From Glandiceps talaboti (Eukaryota > Hemichordata > Enteropneusta > Spengelidae): a DNA stretch of 64,000 nt. The stretch covers positions 17,604,431-17,668,430 of the forward strand of contig NC_135564.1 of assembly GCF_964340395.1 (NCBI RefSeq), written 5' to 3'. Shown in pieces: positions 35,257 through 46,240 of this stretch. Under the pieces are notes generated by a model. It made no database searches. It was given only the letters and a program-made list of their open reading frames with translations, and had not been told where the DNA came from. Each line of letters begins with the position of its first letter. Position 1 is the stretch's first letter. The translations under genes and the position numbers were made by a program.

Positions 35257-36523
35257 TGACATGTACGAGGTATCACCTGGTATATTTGCGTAATGTCACT
35301 ACGATTCGACAGTCCCTTTTATAATACAACACATTTTGGTCCTTAGGCCATACACATACACACAGACACAATCGATCTACAGTCAATTACTCTAAAGTTA
35401 TTTCATCAAAAAGGTTTCACTTCTGTAAATGCCTCTCATGAAAAGCACAGGTTAAATTATTATGGGTCTCGCAAATAGTCCTATGGTTACTAGAGTCCTG
35501 CTTATTCGGGGCCCGATTCTTACTTCGTTCCTTTCCTTCGGGTAAGAACGGAGCAATGTCAGAATCGGGTCCTGAATTTATACTCCATCTGCCAGCAGGA
35601 ATAAACTATAGTGTGTAGAAACAAGGTGTAACCAAGAGCTATTAGATTACCCTCTTCACGTCTCCAATTGTGAGGACACCATCATACAATATTTGGCCAC
35701 CCTTCCACCTCATAACCCATCACCTTCCATTACGCGTGACGATGTGGTTGCTTATTCAAATATAAGCCTATCCAAGGTCCTGTATCTATAGACTAAGTAC
35801 TACTTCAGTTGATTTACATCAGCTATAAAAATGTAAAGTAGTTATGCACTTTTTTTTTCTTCGACATTGAACATATTTCATTCATATAAAATAATCGGGT
35901 GGACCAGAATAAAATGTATACGTAACAAAACTGTTTTCATGGGTGAAACTTTCACTGATTCAGTACAATATTTAAACACAGACAAGTAAGTCTTGTCTGT
36001 GGTTCAAACGAGAAGAAAGAGGAAATGTTGATATGGTGCAGGCGGAAATGTGGCACGTTCTGTGAGTCATATGACTGACCTTTCTGTGACCTCCCCTGAA
36101 TGCTTCATAGATGTTGATGCGAATACTTTGCAAACTGACGCCTTCTCCAGGTGGGGGTTGGAAAGCGGTCGGAATGAGGAGATCTTGTGCATATTCACGT
36201 GCATGAACAATGCCGATCCCCATGTGATATTGTAACACCCATTCAACCACGTCTGGGGCTTCCATTGCCTTTTTGGCCTCCTTGGACATTGTCTTGAAAG
36301 CTTCATTGTCAGGTACAAACACGGTAAAGTTGCTCCCAGTTGTGAGCAGTTTCTTGACCGATGGCGTTTTATCCACATAGGCTAGGAATTCTGTAGCTCC
36401 GAGGGTTTTGGCCGTTTTGTATATCGTATCTGTCTGTGCGTCGGCTACGCCACCAACATTCAGCATAGCCAACTGTACGCAGCCAACGAGTAAGTGAACG
36501 AAGAACAGCTTCATCAACGCCAT
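29999..36523 (-). CDS. Secreted protein with two FAS1 (fasciclin) domains
   Basis: Three exons on the minus strand: 36523-36080, 32075-31911, 30379-29999. All junctions are phase 0, giving 329 residues plus stop. Residues 1 to about 30 form a signal peptide (MALMKLFFVHLLVGCVQLAM..., then small residues ending VADA). FAS1 domain 1 runs from TIYKTAKTLGATEFLAYVDK through NFTVFVPDNEAF and the YH motif (LQYHMG) to TNGLIHIVKKVMYP. Domain 2 runs from IADFLNVDPRF through LTVFAPTDAAF and THVVEGAFYA to TNGVVHVLSEVILP. The family (TGFBI, periostin and many short invertebrate FAS1 proteins) mediates extracellular matrix and cell adhesion. This one is short, with no EMI domain and no visible GPI signal or membrane span, so it should be secreted. 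The start was chosen for the signal peptide and the good GCTATGG context. Confidence 0.93.
30380..31910. other. FAS1 intron 2
   Basis: Dominated by the inverted-repeat element at 30801-31187. The rest is AT-rich, with no exon seen. Confidence 0.8.
30801..31187. mobile_element. MITE-like element with about 70-90 bp terminal inverted repeats
   Basis: The left arm (from about 30801; clearest from GTTACCCAGACTCTCAC at 30818) and right arm (ending about 31168-31187) are inverted copies sharing GGCTCTTCTACAAG, CCACC and GGAAACCACATTT in order with moderate divergence. The interior is noncoding. Inserted in intron 2 of the FAS1 gene. Superfamily not determined. Confidence 0.85.
31911..32075 (-). 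CDS. FAS1 gene exon 2: end of domain 1, start of domain 2
   Basis: Fifty-five codons, phase 0 to 0, minus-strand acceptor GCATGTAG and donor GTAAGT. Encodes VYTASGAAVFKPDYECTNGL, IHIVKKVMYP, then IADFLNVDPRFTMLNQLLK. Confidence 0.95.
32775..33085. repeat. Duplicated segment with inverted AAAGCTAACAGC arms
   Basis: CGTGCCACT(A/G)CTACGACTACGAC followed by GTAAATAAATAA occurs at about 32,797 and 32,995. CTGTTAGCTTTCGG near 32,843 is the inverse of CCGAAAGCTAACAG near 33,056, with a diverged copy (CTGAAAGCTAATAG) near 32,911. This suggests a decayed fold-back element. Confidence 0.7.
35219..35254. repeat. (CA)n microsatellite
   Basis: About 18 perfect CA units. Confidence 0.95.
35495..35600. 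repeat. Imperfect fold-back repeat
   Basis: GGGCCCGATTCTTAC (about 35,508) is matched in inverse by GTCAGAATCGGGTCC (about 35,560-35,574). Outer arms TCCTGCTTATTC and CAGCAGGAATAA also pair. GGGCCCGATTC ends are common in MITEs. Confidence 0.6.
36080..36523 (-). CDS. FAS1 gene exon 1: signal peptide and first FAS1 domain
   Basis: 148 codons from ATG (36523-36521) to the minus-strand donor AAAG|GTCAGT. Holds the signal peptide, NFTVFVPDNEAF (with a potential N-glycosylation site), KKAMEAPDVVEWVLQYH, and SLQSIRINIYEAFRG. A second AG|GTCACA donor lies 12 nt upstream and would remove four residues in frame. Confidence 0.92.
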
Positions 36524-36936
36524 AGCTGGAAATTAACTGACACTAACATACACTGATCATGTAATAAAGGTGAGACAGTTCGTAATAGCCAACGTTAGAT
36601 TATCTGACAGCCAGCCTTGAAGAGTGAATAGATCATCAGGGATGTCAGGTGATCGTGAACACGTGACTGCTATTTCTATTCAGATATATGACGGATTGAT
36701 TCTTCTTTACTTTGTATGGACAGGGTTGGGTGCATTTTCTAAAAGAAAAGGTCATCGGTCAAGGCATTTTTCAGAAACATGTGTAGTCGTTATTAAATGT
36801 GAAAAAGTACGGATTAAAAGAACTGGAATTTTACATGTAATAATATCCTGACAAAACAATATATTATATAGAACATAAAAATAAATATATGCCCCGGAAG
36901 TTATTAGCCTACGTATTCTTAATATCCATTCATCCA

Positions 36937-36939
<3 letters not shown>
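36524..36939. other. Upstream flank of the FAS1 gene
   Basis: Presumed promoter region. I see no convincing TATA box or other core element. Confidence 0.5.
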
Positions 36940-36994
<55 letters not shown>

Positions 36995-37144
36995 TGTGTG
37001 TGTGTCTGTGTATGTGTCTGTGTGTCTCTCTGTCTCTCTTTGTCTGCCTCCTTGTCCGTCCGTCTGTCTGTCTGTCTGTCTACCTACCTACCCACCTACC
37101 TACCTACCTACCTACCTGTCTGTTTGTCTGTCTCTGTCTCAATC

Positions 37145-37225
<81 letters not shown>

Positions 37226-37312
37226 ATATCTATCTATCTATCTATCTATCTATCTCTCTCTCTCTATCTATCTGGCTGTCTGTCGGTCTGTCTGTCTGTC
37301 TGTCTACCTCTG

Positions 37313-37389
<77 letters not shown>

Positions 37390-37514
37390 TAATCTATCTA
37401 TCTATCTATCTGTCTGCCTGCCTGCCTGTCTCTGTCTGTCTGTCTGCCTGTCTGCCTGCCTGCCTACCTACCTACCTACCTACCTGCCTGCCTGTCTGTC
37501 TGTCTGTCTCAATC

Positions 37515-37568
<54 letters not shown>

Positions 37569-37657
37569 CATCCATCCATCCATCCATCCATCCATCCATC
37601 CATCCATCCATCCATCCATCCATCCATCCATCCATCCATCCATCCATCCATCCATCC

Positions 37658-37742
<85 letters not shown>
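36940..37742. repeat. 800-bp compound microsatellite
   Basis: Successive (TG)n, (TCTG)n, (TACC)n, (ATCT)n, (TCTG)n, (ATCT)n, (CTGC/CTAC)n, (ATCT)n, (ATCC)n and (ATCT)n. The series ACCTACCTACC...GTCTGTCTC followed by AATCTCTATCTATC occurs at about 37090-37150 and again at 37460-37515, so part of the array was duplicated as a block of about 370 bp. Long frames across it are artefacts. Confidence 0.97.
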
Positions 37743-37743
<1 letters not shown>

Positions 37744-38333
37744 GTGCATACTGTCATACACATTAATTTTTTTTCAAGATGGCACCTATATATGAGGTAA
37801 CGTTGTATGACTGTTCTTCCCTATGGGGTACATGTATGCCATTTGCCATAGGGTACATGTATGCCATTTGCCATTTAAGCACTTGATATGATTACAACTC
37901 GTTCTGTTTCGGCGGCAACTACTTCAAACTGCCTGGACCGGTTTCCTGTTTTTGTGATTTTGATAAACATATGATATCGGATAGTCAGGAAACCTTGTTG
38001 TTCTGTTTTAGATCAAGCGTCTCGAAGTAACCGTAGGTTTCTGGAACGATTAAACATTACCATGTTGATGATCAAGGTATTATGACTCCGATATCGCTAC
38101 GATATATATATCTCCGTCAACTGTTGATTAATCAACTTGATGGAAGTAACTTTCAAGAGCCTAAACTCGATAAGATTGTTATTATTAAACCCTTTCCGAA
38201 AACCACTCAACAAGAGTATACTAGTATTATGAATTTTAAACTTCATGAACATTTCATGCGCAATTTTGTATGAATTCGCTTTATGTACGATCTTCCAATG
38301 CTTGGTCACTATGATTGCTGATAGACATTTCAA
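37743..38333. other. Intergenic, nothing recognised
   Basis: Includes a short duplication of TACATGTATGCCATTTGCCA at about 37,829-37,875. Otherwise plain. Confidence 0.6.
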
Positions 38334-38525
38334 CAAAACAACACAACACAACACAACACAACACAACACGACACAACACAACACGACACGACACGACACA
38401 ACACAACACAACACAACACAACACAACACAACACAACACAACACAACACAACATGACACGACACGACACAACACAACACAACACAACACAACACAACACA
38501 ACACAACACAACACAACACAACATG
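38334..38525. repeat. (ACACA)n pentanucleotide microsatellite
   Basis: About 38 units of CAACA with clustered GACAC variants in two places, suggesting local homogenisation. Confidence 0.97.
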
Positions 38526-38840
38526 ACAGTGACAAAGTGACAGCGGCATACACAATGAACATGTAAGCCAAACATTAAGAGCAAAATATTGAAATAGGTA
38601 GTCTTTATGAAACTAATAAAAGTACCCGGAGCTGAACCTTCAGTTAAAATTTTGACGGTTAACAATCAGTCAGTTCAAATTTTGAATTAACAATCAGTAA
38701 ACGCCGGTGGATTTAAAACTGATACTGACTGATATTGGTAACGCATGATATTTCAAAAGTATGAAACAACTTGAAGGAAGAAAAGAACGATCGTGCCTAA
38801 CTTCCAACCCCCACACCCCCAAAAATGATATATAAAATAA

Positions 38841-38899
38841 ATAAATAAATAAATTTGTTAAATAAATAAATAAAAACCACCACCACCACCACCACTACC

Positions 38900-38932
<33 letters not shown>
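38841..38932. repeat. (AAAT)n, (CCA)n and (CAA)n tracts
   Basis: Adjacent short microsatellites of three different motifs. Confidence 0.9.
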
Positions 38933-39317
38933 TTTAGACACAATTATTTCGTGATCCTGTAAAGGTGTCATTTCTTGTGTTATTTAAACTTAACACAGGA
39001 CATTGTTATCAACAACATGGTATAGCAACAACAACAAAAACAAAAGAAATATAGAAAAAGAAGAAGAAACTGACAGAGGGCCAAGGTTCTGTTAATGTTA
39101 CTATGGAAGTTTGTACAATATTTTTACTGTGCCAAAGAGGAAAAGAAAATGTAACCCCATCAAATTTATATTCATTTTCTACTTTATTCATTAAATTAAG
39201 TATACGCTCTATGTTAGCACTACCTTTGTCCCCTGATAAGGTGAATGTTGAATTTAAGATACGTCCAATATAAGTGAAACCATGTGTGTACACACAGTTT
39301 GACATGACGGCATGCGT

Positions 39318-39349
39318 GTCACGTGACGGTGTTTATCATTGTGACGTCA
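39318..39349. promoter_or_regulatory. Palindromic E-box and CRE pair
   Basis: GTCACGTGAC (39318-39327, bHLH-Zip type E-box) and the perfect CRE TGACGTCA (39342-39349), 14 bp apart. No adjacent exon was recognised, so promoter function is only suggested. Confidence 0.3.
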
Positions 39350-40044
39350 TCGCCAAGATCTAAGAATGACTGAGAGTCAATTATATGGCGCGGCATGGTC
39401 AAGAAAACAATGTTGGAAGAGATCCGAAATTTTAACCTTGTTCACTACAGTTTAGCAGAATATGCTTTATTGAAATGATGAACAATGTACTAACCTCCCA
39501 GGCCGACGGCCATTGTCAAAAACCAAACCGTTTTTGTTGCCAGGAGTCGGTAAAGTTCCGATGCCAACAAGGAACTAAGCTTGTAACTTATGTAAGCTAG
39601 TAAAAGCATTTAGCCCAACCCAAAAAAACGTAGCATGAACTTGTCGTTGAAGATATGGAGCTTTGAACTTCATCTTCAGGCTGAACAAAAGCCAATACCT
39701 ACGCTCCCAATTAATAAGGCTGTATACACGACAAAATCATTCCCATTGTAGTGAACATCTCCAGTAGTCTTTCAGCTGTCTTTAGTACATTAGCAGGTCT
39801 TTCAGAGTGTAAAATATGAGTAGTTTTGTAAATGAGGACCAACTCTACTCTAATTTCAACCTCAGCAATAACATACGTTATAAATTCACTGTTTTATGTA
39901 AAAGATGTACATAAACATCTCCTTCAACCCTTTCAATTAAGCAGGTAGCTGCATGGCAATGATACAATTAATCTAGCCTCCAACAAGTACCCGTATCACA
40001 ATAACATACAGTAAGTCTAGCGTACAACACAGATCACGTTTGTT

Positions 40045-40290
40045 ACGCATTCAATCATTGGCATGGCAAAGCTAAACGTGCGTTACATATTATAGATCAT
40101 TGACAAAGTGTTTTGGACATAGATCACATGTATATACGCATTCAGTTATTGGCATGGCAAAGTTAAACGTGCGTTACATATTATAGATCATTGACAAAGT
40201 GTTTGGGAAATAGATCACATTAGATCATTGACAAAGTTGCACGTGTGCTACACATTAGATCATTGACAACGTGTTAAAAGAAGACATACG
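40045..40290. repeat. 91-bp tandem repeat, about 2.5 copies
   Basis: ACGCATTCA..., ATTGGCATGGCAAAG, AAACGTGCGTTACATATTAT and AGATCATTGACAAAGTG repeat at a 91-bp offset. A third, shorter and more diverged copy extends to about 40,290. Confidence 0.9.
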
Positions 40291-41085
40291 TAGTTTCCAA
40301 TGCGCAACAATATAGACATTTGTTTCACTTTACATGCTGGTTGCACAATTCTAACATTGTACTAAGTAATCTAGGGGAACCAGTTATACAGAGAGCTCGT
40401 AGGAATGACTTTGATTGGCAAGTCTGAAATAAGGGCGACAGTTCGCAAGCCAGAAGGTATTGAGACAGCCACCGTTATGACACGTTACCCTTAGGCCTTG
40501 TACATTATCAGGAACATGGACGTGTTTTTACAGCTATATTGCCATCGCCCACTTTCACAGTTTGTTTGGTTCAGTATCCTTGCCTATTCAAACTACAATA
40601 TGTTGATGGTTTTAGAAGCTATCTTATAAAGTAGTCAACTTCATTTTAACTTTATAAAGCAGTGCAAGTACATCGTACTGATCTATCTGGTACAAGAATT
40701 CTTAAGGACCTCTTCGCAGAAGTCAGAAGCCAAGGGTCGGTGGTTTTATGATTTTATCTTTGTTTAAGTTTGATGCTGCCATGTTCATCTTTGTTTTTAA
40801 CTTGATAGTATCTTGTAACGAACATAATTAATCCTTCATCAACACAAGATATTACTACCAGGCATGTACCGGGAGGTTAGCGGTTTTCTATAGTTGAGAT
40901 ATCTTGACTTGGATTCTTTGGACGTTTATTCGTCTTGTTACACGGTGGTTTTGTCTTGTAATACATCTTAGGTTTATCTAGTAGTCAATGTGCAACAAGA
41001 CTGTGGGTTTTGGATAAGCCAGGAATTTGACAGATACAAACCAGACAGGAATGACGTGGAACAGGATCGTCAGCCGAATCAGTTT
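40291..41085. other. Intergenic, nothing recognised
   Basis: No exon-like or repetitive structure identified. Confidence 0.6.
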
Positions 41086-42110
41086 GTGTCTTCGAAGATC
41101 TTCCAGAACTTATAATCATATATCGCGACCCCTAAGTATATTTGTAAACTGGAGGTTGTTCATGCTTGACTTTTGAAAAATAGCACAATTTGTATAACTT
41201 TTCATCTCGAATTATTTTTATCAGCATGGTTCATCACCGTGTGGATAATTTTGACAAACTTTGGCTCTAAGTATTAACGTGACACATTTAACGTTCAGAT
41301 AGCTGTCTTTTTGATATCCAGTCATCAATAAATACCACCAACTATGCATGTGTAACATGCTAACGTAGAACAACATAATGTGGAGTAGATTCCACGTAAT
41401 AATCCAATGTGAAAGATACGTGGTCAATCGTTGTCTCTATCACTCACCACAGCATCTTGTGTCTTCGAAGATCTAAAACTTAGATGCAGAATCATATACG
41501 AATCATAAATACCTCCGAACTCATCAAGATGTATATTGTTTTAAACCGAATATTGTTTCGGCTGTAGGTTACAAAAGAAACGTCTTACTTATTTGTATAC
41601 ATTTCATCTAATCGTTTTTGTCACTCCCGCGTCATCGTATGGATAAACTTTGCTCAGTTTGGCTCCAACTATTAACTTTAGAAATTTAAAAGTTCAGATA
41701 GCTGTGGGCTTTTTACGCTATTCAATTTATCAATAAATACGTATCGCCTACTATGCAACTGTAATATGCTAACATAGAGCAGAATATACTGTGGCGTAGA
41801 TTCCACGGATTCTAAATTCAGTGTTAGTGATAGATGGCCAATAGCTGTCACTGCGACTCGTCCAAACAGTTTGTCCGGACAGTTTGTGTCTTCGAAGATC
41901 CTCCAAAAACTTAAATTCAAATTCTTATATTCCATTGTAGAAACTGATATTCTAGGTTACAAAGAGATGATGAATGAAAAAACCCACAAAATTTGTGTAA
42001 TTTATCCTCCAATCACTTTCGATGAGTCTAACATCACCAAGATAAGGATAAACTTTAACCATTTTGGCTCTTAATCACTGAGAAATTTATAAGTTAAGAG
42101 GCGTTGCAAC
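41086..42110. repeat. Ancient tandem repeat, unit about 370-430 bp
   Basis: GTGTCTTCGAAGATC begins three units at 41086, 41459 and 41886. Shared later blocks include GTTCAGATAGCTGT, ATCAATAAATAC, GCTAACATAGAG/GCTAACGTAGAA, GTAGATTCCACG and GATAAACTTT/GGCTC. Units 1 and 2 are complete; unit 3 is partial. Divergence is high. Confidence 0.85.
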
Positions 42111-42857
42111 TTTTATATCAATTTTCATTGCTAATATTAATGTTCAAGGCACGGAGCTGAGGTTATGCATTCTCGGGATTCCGGAAAGGTCATGGTGAAT
42201 TATCGGTCGCGCACAAGGTGACCGATCGATCACCCCATCTGTTTCCAATTGATTACATCAAGAAAAAACAATCGTAAATCACTCAGTTCGCATTTATTTC
42301 AATTAACACTCTAACCCTCGTTTGAAGGCTATTTAGTCATTAACCCTTTATAAAGCTTAGACCAACTACGCTATACTGTAACCACTTTCTAATCTCGTAT
42401 CTCACCATCAACACCTCGATGCGGAGCTTGACATAATGGCTTGATAAACCTCACAAATGCTCTGTATGACACGCGAAGTTCAAATTTGTCAAACGATAAG
42501 GACAAACCGCGATAGATAATTCCAAATCTTTCCGGATGTGTTAAGTAATAATTCACAGTAATTGTTATAATACATGATAGTTGCCCAGTTTCTTGTTTGA
42601 AGCTAACATACACAACACACGCCGAAAGTAGTTCACTTTTATCGTGTATTTTTTCTAGGTGATGACGAGTCAAAGATATGAGCCCTATTTTTCGTATTTT
42701 AAGATTTCACAAATGCCCTCATATCGACGCCTTAGATTTTTAATTCAACGGAAGCTTAAAACATGTAGTAGTTACTAGTGGACAAACATTTCACCCAAAC
42801 AGTTTTTAATCTTTCTTTTATTTACCTTTAGTTAGTACATTCCTTCAAAGATCTATC
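42111..42857. other. Intergenic, nothing recognised
   Basis: An open minus-strand stretch near 42,389-42,673 has no family resemblance and is treated as chance. Confidence 0.55.
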
Positions 42858-43240
<383 letters not shown>

Positions 43241-43989
43241 ATTATTTTTTAGATCGTAACACCAGGACAGAATACCGCGTTTCTTTGCGATTGTCTGTCT
43301 CTTTGAGCACATGGCTACGTTATTTGTAGGGAAACGTTGAACAACCAAATAACGTAATCGAATACACTAAGGTAAAAAAACAGCGAAAGGCAGTTCAAAA
43401 GGTAAACCGGGTCAGATTAGTATCATATTGTAGGGATAGCAGATTGATTTCGCTACGAGTGCATTGACATTATCCTGTACTTGTTCATGAAGAACTTTAA
43501 GGTTGTCCTAAGTGTGTCCCTGAAGATACGAATGTATATTCCCAACAAACCGATCAATCAGACGGACAAAACAACTTTTTTCTCTTTATCCTAGTATCAT
43601 CTGATACTTATACCGTCTATAGATACGCATCAAACATTTGGGTGCTGTTCCAATTCATTGCGATTTATAATTTGTCGTTTCCTTGTACTAACTACATGAC
43701 AGTATCAATTACATTCAGCAACGCGAGTTTCAGGCTATGTGGCAAATCCAGATGAAAGGCCATCACCCGCGATATCAGCCTGAGGAACATTTTGCGAATG
43801 TTTCTGAAGACTGAGCACACCCATTCTGCCAATAAACCATACATCTCTTGTGCTCTGTTCATATTCGGTATTAATTCAAAGAGTTGCTATTATTATGGTG
43901 CACAGTTTACCAAGTTTATCCAGTAGTTTGAATATACCAAATGACGCAGGCTCCTGTTTCCTCATACTGGTCGGGGATCTTCCACAGAA
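43241..43989. other. Intergenic, nothing recognised
   Basis: No exon or repeat recognised. Confidence 0.6.
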
Positions 43990-44262
43990 TGAATTCAGCA
44001 AGGGATGTTTCGAGTGAAGTCCGTTTCTAGGATTTTAAACTGAATTCTGTAATGTTTGGAAGCCAGTAAAGTTGCACCAGGATTGGTGTAATATGGTCTC
44101 CTTATTTTGGTGATGAGGCGTGTGATGGAGTTCTGTGCGCTTTGCCTTAATTTGCAATAAGCTAAATCAGATCTCAGACCACTATGAGAGAGATCAGATG
44201 TAGGTACATGACAATCCATATAACAGAGCATTGGTAGAGTCTAGTTTTACTGAGAATATTGG
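43990..44262 (-). mobile_element. Remnant of a CR1/L2-type LINE reverse transcriptase
   Basis: Minus-strand translation gives LDSTNALLYGLS, then after a frameshift LRQSAQNSITRLITKIRR and HYRIQFKILETDF. These match in order the LDYCNSLLYGLP, QNAAARLVT.. and RIRFKILLLTF blocks typical of the C-terminal part of non-LTR reverse transcriptases. Frameshifted and incomplete, so dead. Confidence 0.7.
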
Positions 44263-44384
44263 ATTTACATAAACGAGTGTAAGGCAGGTTTGTTGAGAAA
44301 GATCTTTACGTGTGAATCAGATTCGTCGAATGTGTAGACGTATAGTCTATTAGTATAAATGAAGCTTAAGTAATTTTATCCCAT

Positions 44385-44786
44385 GCAGGAAATATTATAT
44401 TGTCTAAATATTTCGTCTAGACGCGATTGACTACTTCATCAGTGGGCTGAATGTTTTCGCAAGGTGTTAAAAAGCTGCAGTCTCCGTGCCGCTTCGTGGT
44501 AGACCTCCCGGTCCCGTCCGGACACCAATTGCCCCACGCCACCTTCCGTGTAGACCCCAGTCTCTCTGTACATTACTTGGTACCCACAACTGTCTTCTCG
44601 ATGTCCCTTGGCCCATACATGTAAATGTTCTACCACTGTTGATTTCATGGTCTTTTCCCTAAACGATTTCTTATGTTCCTCTATCCTCAGTGGTGTTGTA
44701 GTTGTCTCCCACTTTATCTCATGTAGGATACGTCGCGGTCTGGGGACCCAATTCCTCAGATTTTCCCCACAATATTTACAATGCAT
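44385..44786 (-). mobile_element. Possible Penelope-like (GIY-YIG) element remnant
   Basis: The 115-codon frame at 44786-44439 contains TTTPLRIEEHKKSFREK, STVVEHLHVWAKGH and REVYHEAARRLQL. The EH...VEH...GH pattern recalls the C-terminal endonuclease region of Penelope-like elements. A GATGAAGTAGTCAATCGCG-type block follows on the minus strand. The GIY-YIG catalytic part is not visible, so the assignment is weak. Confidence 0.3.
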
Positions 44787-46119
44787 GTATATGAATAATG
44801 GTATTCTGTGTCTTTTCTATTATGTGTTTTTTAACACTTTGGTGAGTGAACCAACTGTATGACAGACCTCACATACAAGATGATACTAATCTAAAGCGAG
44901 AACGTGGGATTTAAACATTGTTCTTTAAACCAAGACATGTTACAGTATGTACACTGTCCCAAATCTAGTACCATATACTCTAAACTTAGTTACTCTCACT
45001 TATCAAACGTCTAGATAGGATTCCACATATACCCTTATCACATGTATTTGTAAAACAACTATTTATATTGCACATTTTATGATCTTGCTAGATGCCGTGT
45101 AAGGGCATGTGAGATATAGTCCTGTGATCACTAGAGTATCAAATCATCTCTTCGCAAACTCTTTGGCAAAACGCCACCAAATTAAATGCGCGTGTGCATT
45201 GGGTCGAACAATCGTCACCCTTCTCTTGAATAATGAATTCTGAATGATGTATCCGTGTACTTTACATGCATCTATGAACATAGTTCACGAGTACTTGGAT
45301 TGGGTAGAAAAAGGTCGATTAACCCGAATCCTCAGTACAATCGTGGCAAACAGGAACCTTCTCGCCCATAAAAAAAATAATTTTATTTACTTTTATACCC
45401 AATAATGACTGAATGCACTACATTACCTGACCTGGCACAGTTGTGGGTGCGACATTGGCATTGTAAGTAAGGATGTATGTGCAGTGCGACTTATTTGTTC
45501 TTCGTCGCAGATTCTTAAACCGCGGATTATTGTAAAAGGTACCATCTGTAACGAGTTTAAAGAATCGCTCATTCAAATAAAGCCAATTGAACGATATTAA
45601 AACAAGTATCACTGATCTATATCGATCCTGTAAATGACAATTTTTGATAGTATGTAGACCTATTCAGAAAGCATCTTCGATAGTATATCTATGTATTAGG
45701 TGTCCTGGGTTTGTCGAATTGACTCTAATTGCCTCTAAATTACATGAACTACCACCCTCCTCCTCATCGTCGTCACCACAACCACCCCTCCTCATATCGT
45801 CACCTCAACTACTACAACACCACCACCACCACCACCACCGTCATCATTATCATCATCGTCGACATGAATGTGCTCTAATTGAATTGCAAAATGAACCATG
45901 CTTAGTTTGTATGAATTTATGGATTAGACAATAAACAATTTAAAGTGTGGAAATATTCTTGTATTCACAAAAAGTACTTGTGAACACCAACATTGTAACG
46001 ATTCTAGACCAGTGTATTACCCTAAGTTTACGGTGGCAGTGACGACAAGGGAAACACTGGGATTGTGTGAGAACACGTGTTATCATATCTGCGGTTCATT
46101 TGCTTGATTTCACGCATCG
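44787..46119. other. Intergenic with a trinucleotide tract
   Basis: Contains a CAC/CAT-rich imperfect microsatellite at about 45,750-45,865. Otherwise nothing recognised. Confidence 0.6.
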
Positions 46120-46240
46120 TGAACACCAGAATCCGATTGGTTGAAAGTCTCTGTCGGGATTTTACGATGACGTTTGTGGCGGAGGATGACCTCTGTGATT
46201 TTGTGGTGTGTCTCTGGGGTATCCTACATTGACGTCAACT
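46120..46240 (+). promoter_or_regulatory. Promoter-like cluster upstream of the macroglobulin gene
   Basis: An inverted CCAAT box (GATTGG, about 46,135), a CRE-like GATGACGTTT (about 46,166) and a perfect CRE TGACGTCA (46230-46237) lie 1.4-1.5 kb before the macroglobulin ATG. A 5'-UTR exon could begin downstream. No transcript evidence. Confidence 0.25.

Larger units (their letters stand above)
32076..36079. other. FAS1 intron 1 (about 4 kb)
   Basis: Contains an inverted/direct repeat group (32775-33085), an unexplained open block (34087-34345 minus), a (CA)n tract (35219-35254) and a fold-back repeat (35495-35600). No further FAS1 exon was seen. Confidence 0.75.

Noticed and set aside
36889-37795. 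Long reading frames rich in Cys-Val or Ile-Tyr-Leu-Ser repeats
   Set aside because: They are translations of tetranucleotide microsatellites in all frames; no start context, splice support or family.
38097-38665. Frames on both strands across the ACACA repeat
   Set aside because: A pentanucleotide repeat is open in several frames on both strands at once, which shows these are artefacts.
42389-42673. A 94-codon minus-strand frame
   Set aside because: Composition is random-looking, with no motif, neighbour or splice support.
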